From Pontiella agarivorans (GTDB lineage Bacteria > Verrucomicrobiota > Kiritimatiellia > Kiritimatiellales > Pontiellaceae): 64,000 nucleotides of DNA. The stretch lies in the NCBI RefSeq assembly GCF_034531395.1, contig NZ_JARVCO010000012.1, forward strand, positions 248,001-312,000, read 5' to 3'. Positions 54,662 to 63,726 of this stretch are shown piece after piece; the first letter of the stretch is position 1; every line of letters begins with the position of its first letter. The notes beneath the pieces are model-generated. The model had not been told where the DNA came from, made no database searches, and worked only from the letters and a program-made list of their open reading frames with translations. A program made the translations under genes and the position numbers.

Positions 54662-56658
54662 AGTTTTCTATCGTCATTCCGGCCCATAATGAGGAAAAGC
54701 GGCTTCCGCCGGTACTTGAAGCCTATGCATCTTTTTTCCAGCAGCAGATGGGCAATGATGCGGAAATTATTGTTGTGGCCAATGGCTGTGAAGACGCGAC
54801 GGCTTCGGTTGCACAGGATATTGCGCGCCGGAATTCAAATATCCGAGTTGTTGATGAATCCAAACGCATTGGAAAAGGCGGCGCGGTTATTCTCGGGGTC
54901 AAGCAGGCTGTAGGAGATTACATCGGTTTTGTGGATGCCGACGGAGCGACAGCGCCCGAGGAATTTTTTCGTCTTTATGAAAAGTCGCAGGGCCGGGCCG
55001 GGGTGATTGGATCTCGCTGGATCAAGGGGGCTGATGTCACGATTCCACAAAAATCGATGCGTCTGTTTTCGTCGCGCGCGTTCAACTGGATCATTCGAAT
55101 ACTGCTCGGTTTGAAATATAAGGATACCCAGTGCGGAGCGAAGGTTTTTTCTTCCGCTGCTTGGAAATCCATTCTGCCGCATATCGGGATCACCCGTTTT
55201 GCATTTGATGTGGACCTGCTCTATCAACTGAAACGGAATCAGTACAGTATCGCGGAGGAACCCACCGTCTGGAAAGATGTCGAGGGGTCCAAGGTGCGGT
55301 TCTTTAATTCTTCGTTGGATATGTTCCTTGCCGTGGTTCGGATGCGGTTGCTTTATTCCCCGCTGAAATGCACCGTGCACATCTATGATCGTTTTCTATC
55401 GAGGCTGGTTGAGTTTCTGCGAAAGGATTCTCTGTTCTGCCATGCGATGATGCTCTTCATGGCGTCGATGGTTGCCAACGTCTGCAATGTTACTTTTCAA
55501 ATGGTGGTTGTGCGGGCGCTTTCGCCGGTGGATTATGCGCTGCTTGCCACCTTCCTGTCCTTGTTTGCCATTGTGACCCGGCCGTTGGGAACGCTGGCAA
55601 CGGCCACGACGCATTATACCAGTCTGCTGATGAATGAGGGCCGTTCCGGGAGCGTGAAACGGCTGGCGCGCAAGTGGATTCTGATCGGCGGCATTCCTTC
55701 GATTATCTGTTCAGCCGTCTGCATTGTGTTTGCCCGGCAGATTGCCGCGCTTTTCGACCTGGAGCGTGTTGCTCCGGTGGTGGTTTCGGCGGCGGCCTTG
55801 CCGGCTCTGTTTCTGACGCCTGTTGTCGGCGGAACCATGCGGGGTATGCAACAGTTCGGCTGGCTGGCGGTTTCTTCTGTTGCGGGGGCTATTGGACGTG
55901 TGGCCATTGGAGCTGCGCTGGTACTTTTGCTTTTTCCCGCCTGCGGCTGGGCGCTGCTGGGGCATGTGAGCGGGGCCTATCTCAATCTGCTGATTTCGCT
56001 GACAGTTATGCTGTTGCTGGTGTACCGTTTTCCCGCCGATGGAGAAACGCTTCCGAGTTTCAGACTGTATCTGTTTCAATGCTTTTTTATTCAGTTCGGC
56101 ATGGCTCTGCTGCTCAATGGAGATGTGGTTTTTGTGAAGCATTTTCTGCCGGAGGAAACCGATTTCGCCAAAGCGGCGACGCTGGGCCGTATGGTGGTTT
56201 TCATGACGGCATCGATCACCATGGCGATGTTTCCAAAGGTTTCCTCGGCCGGTAAGTTTACGCAGGAGCACCGAAAGATCTATCTGCGCGGTGTGGCCTA
56301 TACCGCGCTTTTCCTGACGGGCTCCTTTTTATTCTGTGTGTTTTTTCCACATTTTCTGCACCGGTTTCTGTTCCGGGTTCTGGAACCTTCGCCCGATTTG
56401 ATTGCCCAGACACGCTGGATGGCGGTGGTGATGGGGATTGCGGTGCTGCTGGGAATCAATACCACGCTGTTGCTGGCCCAGCGGTATTTCAAAGCCGCGG
56501 CGATTGTAGTGGCGGCAGCTGCGCTTTATTATGGCGGAGTTCAGCTTTTTCATGACAGTACATTTGAAATTATCGCTGTTGCCGGGCTGGCCAATCTGCT
56601 GGGTCTGATTGGAACGTCATGGCTGATTCTGCGACAAAAGACCGAAGAGGACGTTTAA
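54658..56658 (+). CDS. GT2 glycosyltransferase fused to a Wzx/MATE-like flippase
   Basis: In the 666-residue protein, residues 1-240 form a GT-A domain of the dolichyl-phosphate-glucose-synthase type: VIPAHNEEKRL (7-17), KGGAVILGV (73-81), DAD (93-95) and DTQCGAKVF. From about 250 a membrane half follows with some 12 or more helices, including MVANVCNVTFQMVVVRALSPVDYALLA, LATATTHYTS and KLARKWILIGGI-like segments, as in polysaccharide flippases. The reading frame is continuous with no stop or repeat at the junction. It may load a sugar on a polyprenyl carrier and flip it. It overlaps its upstream neighbour by 4 bp. Confidence 0.85.
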   Translation: MKFSIVIPAHNEEKRLPPVLEAYASFFQQQMGNDAEIIVVANGCEDATASVAQDIARRNSNIRVVDESKRIGKGGAVILGVKQAVGDYIGFVDADGATAPEEFFRLYEKSQGRAGVIGSRWIKGADVTIPQKSMRLFSSRAFNWIIRILLGLKYKDTQCGAKVFSSAAWKSILPHIGITRFAFDVDLLYQLKRNQYSIAEEPTVWKDVEGSKVRFFNSSLDMFLAVVRMRLLYSPLKCTVHIYDRFLSRLVEFLRKDSLFCHAMMLFMASMVANVCNVTFQMVVVRALSPVDYALLATFLSLFAIVTRPLGTLATATTHYTSLLMNEGRSGSVKRLARKWILIGGIPSIICSAVCIVFARQIAALFDLERVAPVVVSAAALPALFLTPVVGGTMRGMQQFGWLAVSSVAGAIGRVAIGAALVLLLFPACGWALLGHVSGAYLNLLISLTVMLLLVYRFPADGETLPSFRLYLFQCFFIQFGMALLLNGDVVFVKHFLPEETDFAKAATLGRMVVFMTASITMAMFPKVSSAGKFTQEHRKIYLRGVAYTALFLTGSFLFCVFFPHFLHRFLFRVLEPSPDLIAQTRWMAVVMGIAVLLGINTTLLLAQRYFKAAAIVVAAAALYYGGVQLFHDSTFEIIAVAGLANLLGLIGTSWLILRQKTEEDV

Positions 56659-59079
56659 GTGAAGAATACCGCTTTTTTTAAAAAAAACTGGATGGGCTAT
56701 GCGGTTGCGCTGGGATTGCTGGTGATTTTGGCCGCGGTGGTATTCCGCTGTTCGTGGGGGGCGGATAAGGCCTTCGCGGCATCCGATGCCAATATCGGCC
56801 ATATTGTTTCGGGCCGTCCTCAGATGGGAGAGATGTTTGCTTCGAGTTATGGCGGATACATTCAGGGCAATGTACGGGCACCGCGTTTTTCTCCGAAGGC
56901 ATTTCTGCAGGCGGTAATACCGCCTTTTCTGTTCAACGATCTTTTTGCGCCGCTGACTCTGGTGGCTTCTTCCTTTTTTCTGCTGCTCTTCCTGCGTCTG
57001 CGTGGGCGAAGCTGGGGGGCTGCGTTGTTCGGATCGGTATCTGCATTCTGGCTGGGGTCGGCCACGCTGGCTGCGGCCGGACACTATGGAAAACTGGCTG
57101 CGGCCTGTTTCTTTTCAGCGGCGTTGGTATTACTTGAAAAAAGTATTCAAACACAGGGTGTTCGGCGTCTCTGCTGGTCGGTTCTTTGCGGAACCGCTGT
57201 GGGTTTTATGCTGCTTTCCCAGCAGGACATCGGACTGTTGTTTGGATTAGTGCTGGGTCCTTATGCGCTATTCCGCCTGGTGCAGACGGCTTCCGGAAAA
57301 CCGATGGACTGGATTCTGACTCTGCTGCCGATTGCGGTCATCGGCCTGATGCTTTCGGTTGGAACTGCACTTTCGGCTTATAAAACCAGTGTGGTGCAGG
57401 CCTCTTCCGTCAACGAATCTTCGGAAAGTACCTGGAATTTTATTACTCAGTGGAGCCAGCCGCCGCAAGAGTTTCCGGATTTGCTGGCACCGGGTTTTAT
57501 GGGCTGGAAAACCGGTGATGCGGATGCGCCCTACTGGGGAAAAACCGGGCAGTCGGCGGAGTGGCCGGAAACGCAACAGGGGTTCCGGAATTTCCGGCTG
57601 GATAATGTTTATCTGGGTCTTGTTCCATTCATCGCGGCGTTGAGTGCTTTGCTGGGTCTCGGCGTATGGAAAGAGGAAAGGGCCGAACGCGCAATGCTGC
57701 TTTTCTGGTGGGGAGTTGCGGTACTTTTGCTGGTGCTTTCATTCGGTAAATTCACTCCATTGTACAGACTGGTCATTGAGCTTCCACTGATTGGAAGTAT
57801 TCGGGCGCCCATTAAATTTCTTCACAATCTCGGCGTTGTGCTGGGGATTCTTTCGGCATATGGCGTCGACACCATACTGGCCTCGGCGGCGGCGAGGCGG
57901 CGGGCGTGGATAGTTTCCGCGGTGCTGAGCGGTTGTTTTCTGCTATGCGCTCTGGTCCTGAAAGCGGGGGCATCGGGATTCGAAAAAAATCTGGCCGATT
58001 GGGGGGCAGTGGCTCCGCTGATTGTCAAACGGATGGCGATCAGTTCGTTCTATGCCGCAGTATCGGCCGGACTTTTTGCGTTGCTGGCAGCGAAAGGATG
58101 CAGAAAGCCGGGGATTTACTGTTGCGGTCTGATCTGTCTTTTTCCGGTGGTGGATTCGCTCTATCTCACCAAACCGTATTTCCGGGCTGATGATCTTGCC
58201 GAGATGCGGCGCAGTAATGTGGTGATTGATTACCTGAAGGAAAATCAGGGGGATTACCGGGTATTTACTTTTGACCGTAATGGGATTTACAACCGGTGGA
58301 TCGGGGTTGATTTTCTGCTTCACGGCATTAACGGATTCTGGTTCTGGCAGGCCCCGCGGCTGAGTCAGGAATATAAAGACTATCTGGGTGGTGCGAATAA
58401 AAATATTGTCGCGCTGCTTCAGTCCTCCTCGGTTAAATACGCATTGGCTCCGGTTGGTGCGGTGAACCAGCTGCCTGGCGATGTCTTTAAACCGGTGATG
58501 TTCTATCGTTTCGGCATGGGAGCGGATCAGAAACTGATGGTTCAGTCGATGGCCCGTCCGGAGCGTGCACAGGATCAGGTGATTCTGGAGCTGAAGAAGA
58601 CTTTGCCGCGGCTGGCTTTGTTCAACGGCTGGAAACAGGTGGTGCCGGAACGCATGATGGATGAGCTGTTTTCTAAACAAAATGATTTGATGGAACAGGT
58701 CCTGATTGATGCTGATCTTCCCCAAACGGATGGAAAGGGGTTTGTTAAACCGGTTTCTGTGAAATGGAAGACCAGTTCCGTAGAGGTGCAGGTGGAAGCA
58801 AAGCAGGACGCCGTGCTGCTTTTTACCCAGCGTTTTCAGCCTCAGTGGAAGGCTTTTGTGGACGGGAAAGAGGTGCCGGTGTACCGGGCTAATGCGCTCT
58901 CCATGGGCGTACATGTTCCCGCCGGTGTTCACGGGGTTGTATTCAGGTGTACTGCAAATATAACCGGCCCGGTGCTGCAGATAGCCGGGCTGCTTTTGGC
59001 GCTTGCTGCCGCTGTCGGATTGTGTGCTCCGGCTGTTTTCGGTGTCACGGTGAAGCGGCTTACAGGGTGCTCTGAATAG
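56659..59079 (+). CDS. YfhO-family membrane protein
   Basis: The 806-residue protein starts with GTG directly after the stop of the upstream gene; AAGAGG lies about 9 bases upstream. It has about 12 transmembrane segments, FNDLFAPLTLVASSFFLLLF, GSIRAPIKFLHNLGVVLGILSA and a large periplasmic C-terminal part ending with a final transmembrane helix, the architecture of YfhO. Characterised relatives glycosylate lipoteichoic acid with a lipid-linked sugar; here a role in surface glycan decoration is inferred. It overlaps the convergent methyltransferase gene by 20 bp. A palindrome encodes LPLIGS. Confidence 0.8.
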   Translation: MKNTAFFKKNWMGYAVALGLLVILAAVVFRCSWGADKAFAASDANIGHIVSGRPQMGEMFASSYGGYIQGNVRAPRFSPKAFLQAVIPPFLFNDLFAPLTLVASSFFLLLFLRLRGRSWGAALFGSVSAFWLGSATLAAAGHYGKLAAACFFSAALVLLEKSIQTQGVRRLCWSVLCGTAVGFMLLSQQDIGLLFGLVLGPYALFRLVQTASGKPMDWILTLLPIAVIGLMLSVGTALSAYKTSVVQASSVNESSESTWNFITQWSQPPQEFPDLLAPGFMGWKTGDADAPYWGKTGQSAEWPETQQGFRNFRLDNVYLGLVPFIAALSALLGLGVWKEERAERAMLLFWWGVAVLLLVLSFGKFTPLYRLVIELPLIGSIRAPIKFLHNLGVVLGILSAYGVDTILASAAARRRAWIVSAVLSGCFLLCALVLKAGASGFEKNLADWGAVAPLIVKRMAISSFYAAVSAGLFALLAAKGCRKPGIYCCGLICLFPVVDSLYLTKPYFRADDLAEMRRSNVVIDYLKENQGDYRVFTFDRNGIYNRWIGVDFLLHGINGFWFWQAPRLSQEYKDYLGGANKNIVALLQSSSVKYALAPVGAVNQLPGDVFKPVMFYRFGMGADQKLMVQSMARPERAQDQVILELKKTLPRLALFNGWKQVVPERMMDELFSKQNDLMEQVLIDADLPQTDGKGFVKPVSVKWKTSSVEVQVEAKQDAVLLFTQRFQPQWKAFVDGKEVPVYRANALSMGVHVPAGVHGVVFRCTANITGPVLQIAGLLLALAAAVGLCAPAVFGVTVKRLTGCSE
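57781..57797. repeat. TTTCCA palindrome, 10 of 12 arm bases, outer bases covary
   Basis: CTTCCA-CTGAT-TGGAAG in the YfhO-like gene; encodes LPLIGS. Confidence 0.5.
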
Positions 59080-59872
59080 CTGGATCGTCTTTGTTTATTC
59101 GGAGTTCCAGTTCCCCGCGAACCATAAAAAACTTTTTCAGTGCGCTGCCCGGTGCGATCCACTCATCGCCTTGTTTGACGAACCAGATCCCTGCTTCCAG
59201 CTGATCGATGGAGTTGCAGGCATCAGAGTCGGAGCACCAAAATGTTTCATAATTTGCGGTGCGCTTTTTATAATGAAGTTTTGGTGAGCCGAATAGAAGA
59301 TGCCGAAGCAAGATTATGAATCTGCATGTTACGATATCAAGTGCTCTGGAAAGGGGATGCTTCCATAGGTGAGCGCAGACTTTTTTTACTTTCTTAACAG
59401 GGGGGAGTTCCGCGTATTGGCGGACTGTATATCCTTCGGAAGCAAACCATGGAACATGCCAGGCCGCATGCAATAAAAGGATTCCGCCTGATTTCAAGAC
59501 CCGTCTCATTTCTTTCAAGGCCTTCTCCGGATCAGGAATGTGCTCTAAGACTGCGTGGGTAAACACGGCATCAAATGTATTGTCAGGAAACGGCAGCGTC
59601 TTTGCGTCTGCACAAAAAAACGGCTTGTGGTAATTGCTGGTCACGGTTTCAGAGAAATCTGTGCCTGTGTAGTCGGCAATGAAATCCTGAAAGGCTCCTA
59701 TGCCGGAGCCGATCTCCAAGACCTTTTGGTTTTTCAATTGATGCCGGGCAATGGCACCTCTCAGATAATCCGCATATGGATGGTTTTGCTTTTCTTCTTT
59801 CGAGGGATAGTAGAATCCGTTTTCGGATCCTGCACGGTTGTAAAATTGTTTATTTGCCGGGAGGTTTTCCAT
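59060..59872 (-). CDS. Class I SAM-dependent methyltransferase
   Basis: The 270-residue protein has the SAM-binding motif I VLEIGSGIGAF, motif II/III region DAKTLPFPDNTFDAVF and THAVLEHIPDPEKAL, as in Methyltransf_11 proteins. Its C-terminal part has an extra basic region. It is likely to modify a sugar or lipid in the surface glycan; the substrate is unknown. It is the last gene of the minus-strand block. Confidence 0.85.
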   Translation of the reverse strand: MENLPANKQFYNRAGSENGFYYPSKEEKQNHPYADYLRGAIARHQLKNQKVLEIGSGIGAFQDFIADYTGTDFSETVTSNYHKPFFCADAKTLPFPDNTFDAVFTHAVLEHIPDPEKALKEMRRVLKSGGILLLHAAWHVPWFASEGYTVRQYAELPPVKKVKKVCAHLWKHPLSRALDIVTCRFIILLRHLLFGSPKLHYKKRTANYETFWCSDSDACNSIDQLEAGIWFVKQGDEWIAPGSALKKFFMVRGELELRINKDDPAIQSTL

Positions 59873-59952
59873 ATTTTAACAGGCCGTTTTTTGTGAGGTT
59901 TCGCTGATTTTTTTCAATTGCTCTTCCGGGAATAATTCAATGCTCTCGTTCT

Positions 59953-60819
59953 TCAGAGGAAATGGTAATGCGATAAGATATCTCCTGCAATTTTCTCAAA
60001 TCGCTGGATTTGACTTTTTGTCAAATCCTGATGATACCGGCCGGATCGGTCCCGTTGGGGACGCTGAAGTGTTTTTTCTTTCCACGGGAGCAACTCCCGG
60101 GGTTCAAGCTGGTTTTGTTTGTTCAGCAGATAATAATTGAGCATCTGGTCATCGTATTTAATTCCCAGAAAATCACAGATCAGGGATAGGTCGCGTGATG
60201 GATTATTCAGCAGTGAATCAAATTTCTGTTCCAGGACCAGATGGGGGCTGAGTTTGCCCAGACCCGTCTGGATTGTTAAGATGTTCTGTCGCCATTCCCT
60301 GGCTATATCTTCCGTTTTAATGGGCAGGCCCGGGGTGAAGCGGCTGGTGATATTTTTCTTATGCAGTTCCTTGTATGAGCAGGCCACATCCCGGCCATCG
60401 CGGATGATGTGGATGAACTGAGCCTTCGGGTAAAGAGATGCAATCTGATCAATTTGGTTCAGATAAAAGTTATTTTTGTCTCCCCATCGCAGATATTTTT
60501 TTTTCGCGATTAACTTTCCGTAGCAATGATAGACCTCCGCCGCGAGTTCAGCATAATTGCCGGCGGTGGATTTTAGAAGGTGACTTTCAAGCGCTTCAGC
60601 GGTAATCCCCCACGTGTCGAATTTTCTGCAATTGCATACCTGCTGGGCATATGCCTTGCGTACGGATTTGCTGGTGCAGTCCTGATTGGAAAATTCACCG
60701 GCCAACCACAGGGCGAAACCGCATTCCGGGGTGACCAGGAGATCGGGATGGCTGGCGAGCATGAGCCGGAGCAGAGTGGTTCCGGAGCGGGGGTTTCCAA
60801 TAATGAAAAACGGGGTCAT
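59953..60819 (-). CDS. Sulfotransferase family protein
   Basis: The 288-residue protein has the PAPS 5'-phosphosulfate loop GNPRSGTTLLR (residues 8-18) and the 3'-phosphate motif IIRDGRDVACSY. Both are needed for sulfate transfer from PAPS. In a polysaccharide locus it may sulfate the glycan. ATG 60819 overlaps the stop of the DegT gene (ATGA); an upstream extension lies inside that gene. No PAPS synthesis genes are in the window. Confidence 0.87.
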   Translation of the reverse strand: MTPFFIIGNPRSGTTLLRLMLASHPDLLVTPECGFALWLAGEFSNQDCTSKSVRKAYAQQVCNCRKFDTWGITAEALESHLLKSTAGNYAELAAEVYHCYGKLIAKKKYLRWGDKNNFYLNQIDQIASLYPKAQFIHIIRDGRDVACSYKELHKKNITSRFTPGLPIKTEDIAREWRQNILTIQTGLGKLSPHLVLEQKFDSLLNNPSRDLSLICDFLGIKYDDQMLNYYLLNKQNQLEPRELLPWKEKTLQRPQRDRSGRYHQDLTKSQIQRFEKIAGDILSHYHFL

Positions 60820-61922
60820 AGGCGTGCTGTGATTTGTTCGATGGTTTCCGGCTGTATGGCACTGCCGGTGGGGAGTACTAGAATACGTTCGGCAACCTCT
60901 TCCGTAATCGGAAGCATCATGCCGGCGTTCGGCTGAAGTGCGGCATAGGGCTGCATACGATGACACCCCGGCCAGAAATAGCGTCGTGCTCGGATGTTGT
61001 TCGCATGCAGTTTTTCCATCAGTTCGTCGCGGGAAAGAGGGTAGGTCTCGTCTACCTCGATGACGATATACTGCCGGTTGCATTTTTCGGCACCGTTGAA
61101 ATCAATCAGATGCAGTCCGTTTTTATGTTCAAGAGCGGCGCGGTAGGCTTCATAATTCCGCCGGTTCGTTTCCAGAAAACCGTCAATCTCCTCCAGATTG
61201 ACCAGGCCCATGGCCGCACAGATTTCACTCAGTTTTCCATTGGTGCCGAGATAGATGACATTGTCCATGCCTTTGAAACCAAAGTTCTGCATAAGTCGGA
61301 TTCGTTCTGCGAGTCCGTCATTGTTGGTGACCACCGCGCCGCCTTCGAAGGTGTTGAAAAATTTGGTGGCGTGGAAGCTGAAGACTTCACAATCGCCGAA
61401 ATTGCCGATCATTGTGCCGTTGTGGGAGCAGCCGAAGGCATGTGCGGCATCGTACAGCAGCTTGATGCCGTGCCGGTCGGCCAGGCGTTGAAGGGCTTCA
61501 ATATCGCAAGGCCGGCTGTAAAGATGAACGCCCATGATGGCTGACGTTCTGGGGGTGATGTGTTTTTCGATTTCCGCGGGGTCGATGCAGTAGGTTTCGC
61601 GATCAATATCGCAGAATACCGGTGTGATTTCCTGCCACTGAAGAGCGTGTGCGGTGGCAATGAACGTGAGCGAAGGCATGATGACTTCTCCCTTGAGTTC
61701 CAGTGCCCGGATGGCAATTTCCAGTGCAACGGTTCCGTTGCACATGGAGATGCAGTGTTTCACTCCAAGGTAGTCGGCCACCTTCTGTTCAAATTCCTGA
61801 ACAAGCTGGCCGCGATTCGTCAGCCAGCGTCGATCGAACATTTCGTTGGCCCGGTCAAAGAAACGATCGCGGCTTCCAATGTTTGGAGCTCCGACGTGCA
61901 GCATATTTTCAATGGGCTTCAT
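60816..61922 (-). CDS. DegT/DnrJ/EryC1/StrS-family sugar aminotransferase
   Basis: The 368-residue PLP enzyme has CNGTVALEIAIRAL, PSLTFIATAHAL, YDAAHAFG (Asp158) and SFHATKFFNTFEGGAV with the PLP-binding Lys187. Such enzymes make amino sugars from keto-sugar nucleotides. It sits between a GT2 gene and the sulfotransferase in a tightly packed minus-strand operon. A degenerate palindrome (61873-61889) near the start encodes APNIGSR. Confidence 0.93.
   Translation of the reverse strand: MKPIENMLHVGAPNIGSRDRFFDRANEMFDRRWLTNRGQLVQEFEQKVADYLGVKHCISMCNGTVALEIAIRALELKGEVIMPSLTFIATAHALQWQEITPVFCDIDRETYCIDPAEIEKHITPRTSAIMGVHLYSRPCDIEALQRLADRHGIKLLYDAAHAFGCSHNGTMIGNFGDCEVFSFHATKFFNTFEGGAVVTNNDGLAERIRLMQNFGFKGMDNVIYLGTNGKLSEICAAMGLVNLEEIDGFLETNRRNYEAYRAALEHKNGLHLIDFNGAEKCNRQYIVIEVDETYPLSRDELMEKLHANNIRARRYFWPGCHRMQPYAALQPNAGMMLPITEEVAERILVLPTGSAIQPETIEQITARL
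61873..61889. repeat. Degenerate TTTCCA palindrome, 9 of 12 arm bases
   Basis: CTTCCA-ATGTT-TGGAGC at the 5' end of the DegT gene; at this similarity it could be chance. Confidence 0.3.
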
Positions 61923-61936
61923 TTTATATCCGTTGT

Positions 61937-62914
61937 TTATTTTTCGGCGGCGGTGCGGTTTGTTCCGGTTATCTGTTTGTATGCATTAAACAGAGGATCA
62001 AAAATTCCAAGTTTCCGCAATACACTTCCAACGCCGTGGTTCAGCAAAGAAAAATGGGTGTTATATAGTCTGTGCTGTATTTTCTTTGACGGCTCGATAT
62101 GTGCGGGGAGGTTGACGGGGTGCGGATTCAGTGTCTGACGGGCATAAGTGATTCCTGTTCCGCAATGGGTTCCCGAGCCGTCGAATCCGCTGTTTACGGT
62201 GAGTGTCCGGTTCGGAAAAACGGCATAGCGGCCGGTCAGGAAAACATGCAGATTCAGACGGGCATCCAGGTGAAGGTTTCCGCGGGTATAGCGGGCCTGT
62301 GTACCTAGAATGGGCCGGTTACTGCGGAATTTTTTCCACTGCCGGGGATCTTTCAGCTGTAAGTGGTCTGTTTCTGAATCGGCGAGAAAAGCGGTCCATC
62401 TGTTTTTCCAGATGGCAAATCCCCAGGTGGAGAAGGACTGCCATAAATGGATGTCGTGCGGGTAGGACTCGGGGGGCGTGAATCTGGGATGTGTGTGTGC
62501 GCAGATTCCGAAGATCCGCGGGTCGTGTTCAAAGGTCGATAGGGCCCGGTTCATAAAATCCAGATAATAGGGCGAACAAATGATGTCATCTTCCATCCGG
62601 ATCATCCGGTCGTTTTCACTCATGACCCAGTTGATGGCATCCAGTGCCGATGCGCGCATGCCCCAGTTTTTATCGCGGAAGCGCATCTTGACAGCTTTAA
62701 ATCCATCGATCGTCCGGATGTATTCACGTGTGGCATCAATGGCCGGTTTATGATGCTCTTCCTTTGCCCCGTCCGAGACGATATAGAGCGTGGTGCGGGC
62801 CGCTTCTCTGTTTTTTGAAAGGGCTTCAATGCATCGTTGCAGATGTGCCTTGCGGTCGTAGACGGAAATCAGAACCGGAGCACAGTCGACTGGATGGACA
62901 GGTTGAGCCGTCAT
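61937..62914 (-). CDS. Glycosyltransferase, GT2/GT13-like
   Basis: The 325-residue protein has a GT-A fold start (PVLISVYDRKAHLQRCIEAL), IVSDGA and the metal-binding RMEDDIICSPYYLDFM. Further on, FSTWGFAIWKNRW resembles the acceptor-side motif WGF of GT2/GT13 enzymes such as GlcNAc transferases. No transmembrane helix. It overlaps the upstream methyltransferase gene by 4 bp (ATGA). Donor and acceptor are unknown. Confidence 0.8.
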   Translation of the reverse strand: MTAQPVHPVDCAPVLISVYDRKAHLQRCIEALSKNREAARTTLYIVSDGAKEEHHKPAIDATREYIRTIDGFKAVKMRFRDKNWGMRASALDAINWVMSENDRMIRMEDDIICSPYYLDFMNRALSTFEHDPRIFGICAHTHPRFTPPESYPHDIHLWQSFSTWGFAIWKNRWTAFLADSETDHLQLKDPRQWKKFRSNRPILGTQARYTRGNLHLDARLNLHVFLTGRYAVFPNRTLTVNSGFDGSGTHCGTGITYARQTLNPHPVNLPAHIEPSKKIQHRLYNTHFSLLNHGVGSVLRKLGIFDPLFNAYKQITGTNRTAAEK

Positions 62915-63726
62915 GCCTTTGAACAGATGGCTTCAACATTTTCTTTGAGGCCGGGATGAAGATTGTTGAACAGGGAGTAAAGTCGCTGCGCCGGTGAATT
63001 GTAGCTGGCCGGCGGATAGGAGGCGGTTCGGGTATCAACGCAGGTTCCGCCGCAATGGGCCACCAGCATTTTCAGATCGTCGAGCGTATATTCGCGCCAG
63101 TGCGGGGAAACCTCTGCTCCCGGTTTTTCGGTGTCTACATCGATGAACGACTGCATCGATGGATAGGGATTCCGGCCGCTCAGGGCTGCCAGCCGGCGGT
63201 AGAGACTGGCGGCATTCGGTGCGGTCACCAGCAGGCGCCCGGTATCCGACAGCAGATGGCTGAAGAGCTGTCGGAATACAGGGATCGGCGAGAAATTCCA
63301 ATGCTCGATACACTGACAGCATTCAATCATTTCAAAGGGACCCGAAACCGGAAGGGGCATTTCGGCTGCTTTAGCAAAATCGAAGGCAGCGGTTTTCAAC
63401 CCCTGCTTCTCGTAAAAGCCGGCCATATTTCCGGTCAGCAGAGCGGGGTGATCAACCAGAGTGCTCTGAACGCCGGTCAGGCGGTTCAGGATAATAGGGG
63501 CAATGCCGGGCCAGCCGCCCAGGGAAAGCATACGTTGATTTTCAAAGTTTTCTTTTTTGATGATCGCCAGCTGACAGGTGATCTGTGTGCTGATTCTTTT
63601 TTTATACCGGACTAAATATTCGTGCGCTTTGTTGTCTCCGTAATCCGATGATACGGAGCGGAAGGATTCCAGAAACCGTTCATATTCTGTGTCGACTTGA
63701 TGGAATAACTTATTATTGATCTTCAT
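62911..63726 (-). CDS. Class I SAM-dependent methyltransferase-like protein
   Basis: The 271-residue protein has MLSLGGWPGIAPIIL in the place of motif I, FEMIECCQCIEHWNFSP (motif II-type) and LLSDTGRLLVTAPN. The glycine-rich loop is altered (GGWPG versus GxGxG), yet it fits the Methyltransf_23 fold as found in polysaccharide loci. The start overlaps the previous gene's end by 14 bp. Probable target is a glycan or its precursor. Confidence 0.75.
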   Translation of the reverse strand: MKINNKLFHQVDTEYERFLESFRSVSSDYGDNKAHEYLVRYKKRISTQITCQLAIIKKENFENQRMLSLGGWPGIAPIILNRLTGVQSTLVDHPALLTGNMAGFYEKQGLKTAAFDFAKAAEMPLPVSGPFEMIECCQCIEHWNFSPIPVFRQLFSHLLSDTGRLLVTAPNAASLYRRLAALSGRNPYPSMQSFIDVDTEKPGAEVSPHWREYTLDDLKMLVAHCGGTCVDTRTASYPPASYNSPAQRLYSLFNNLHPGLKENVEAICSKA

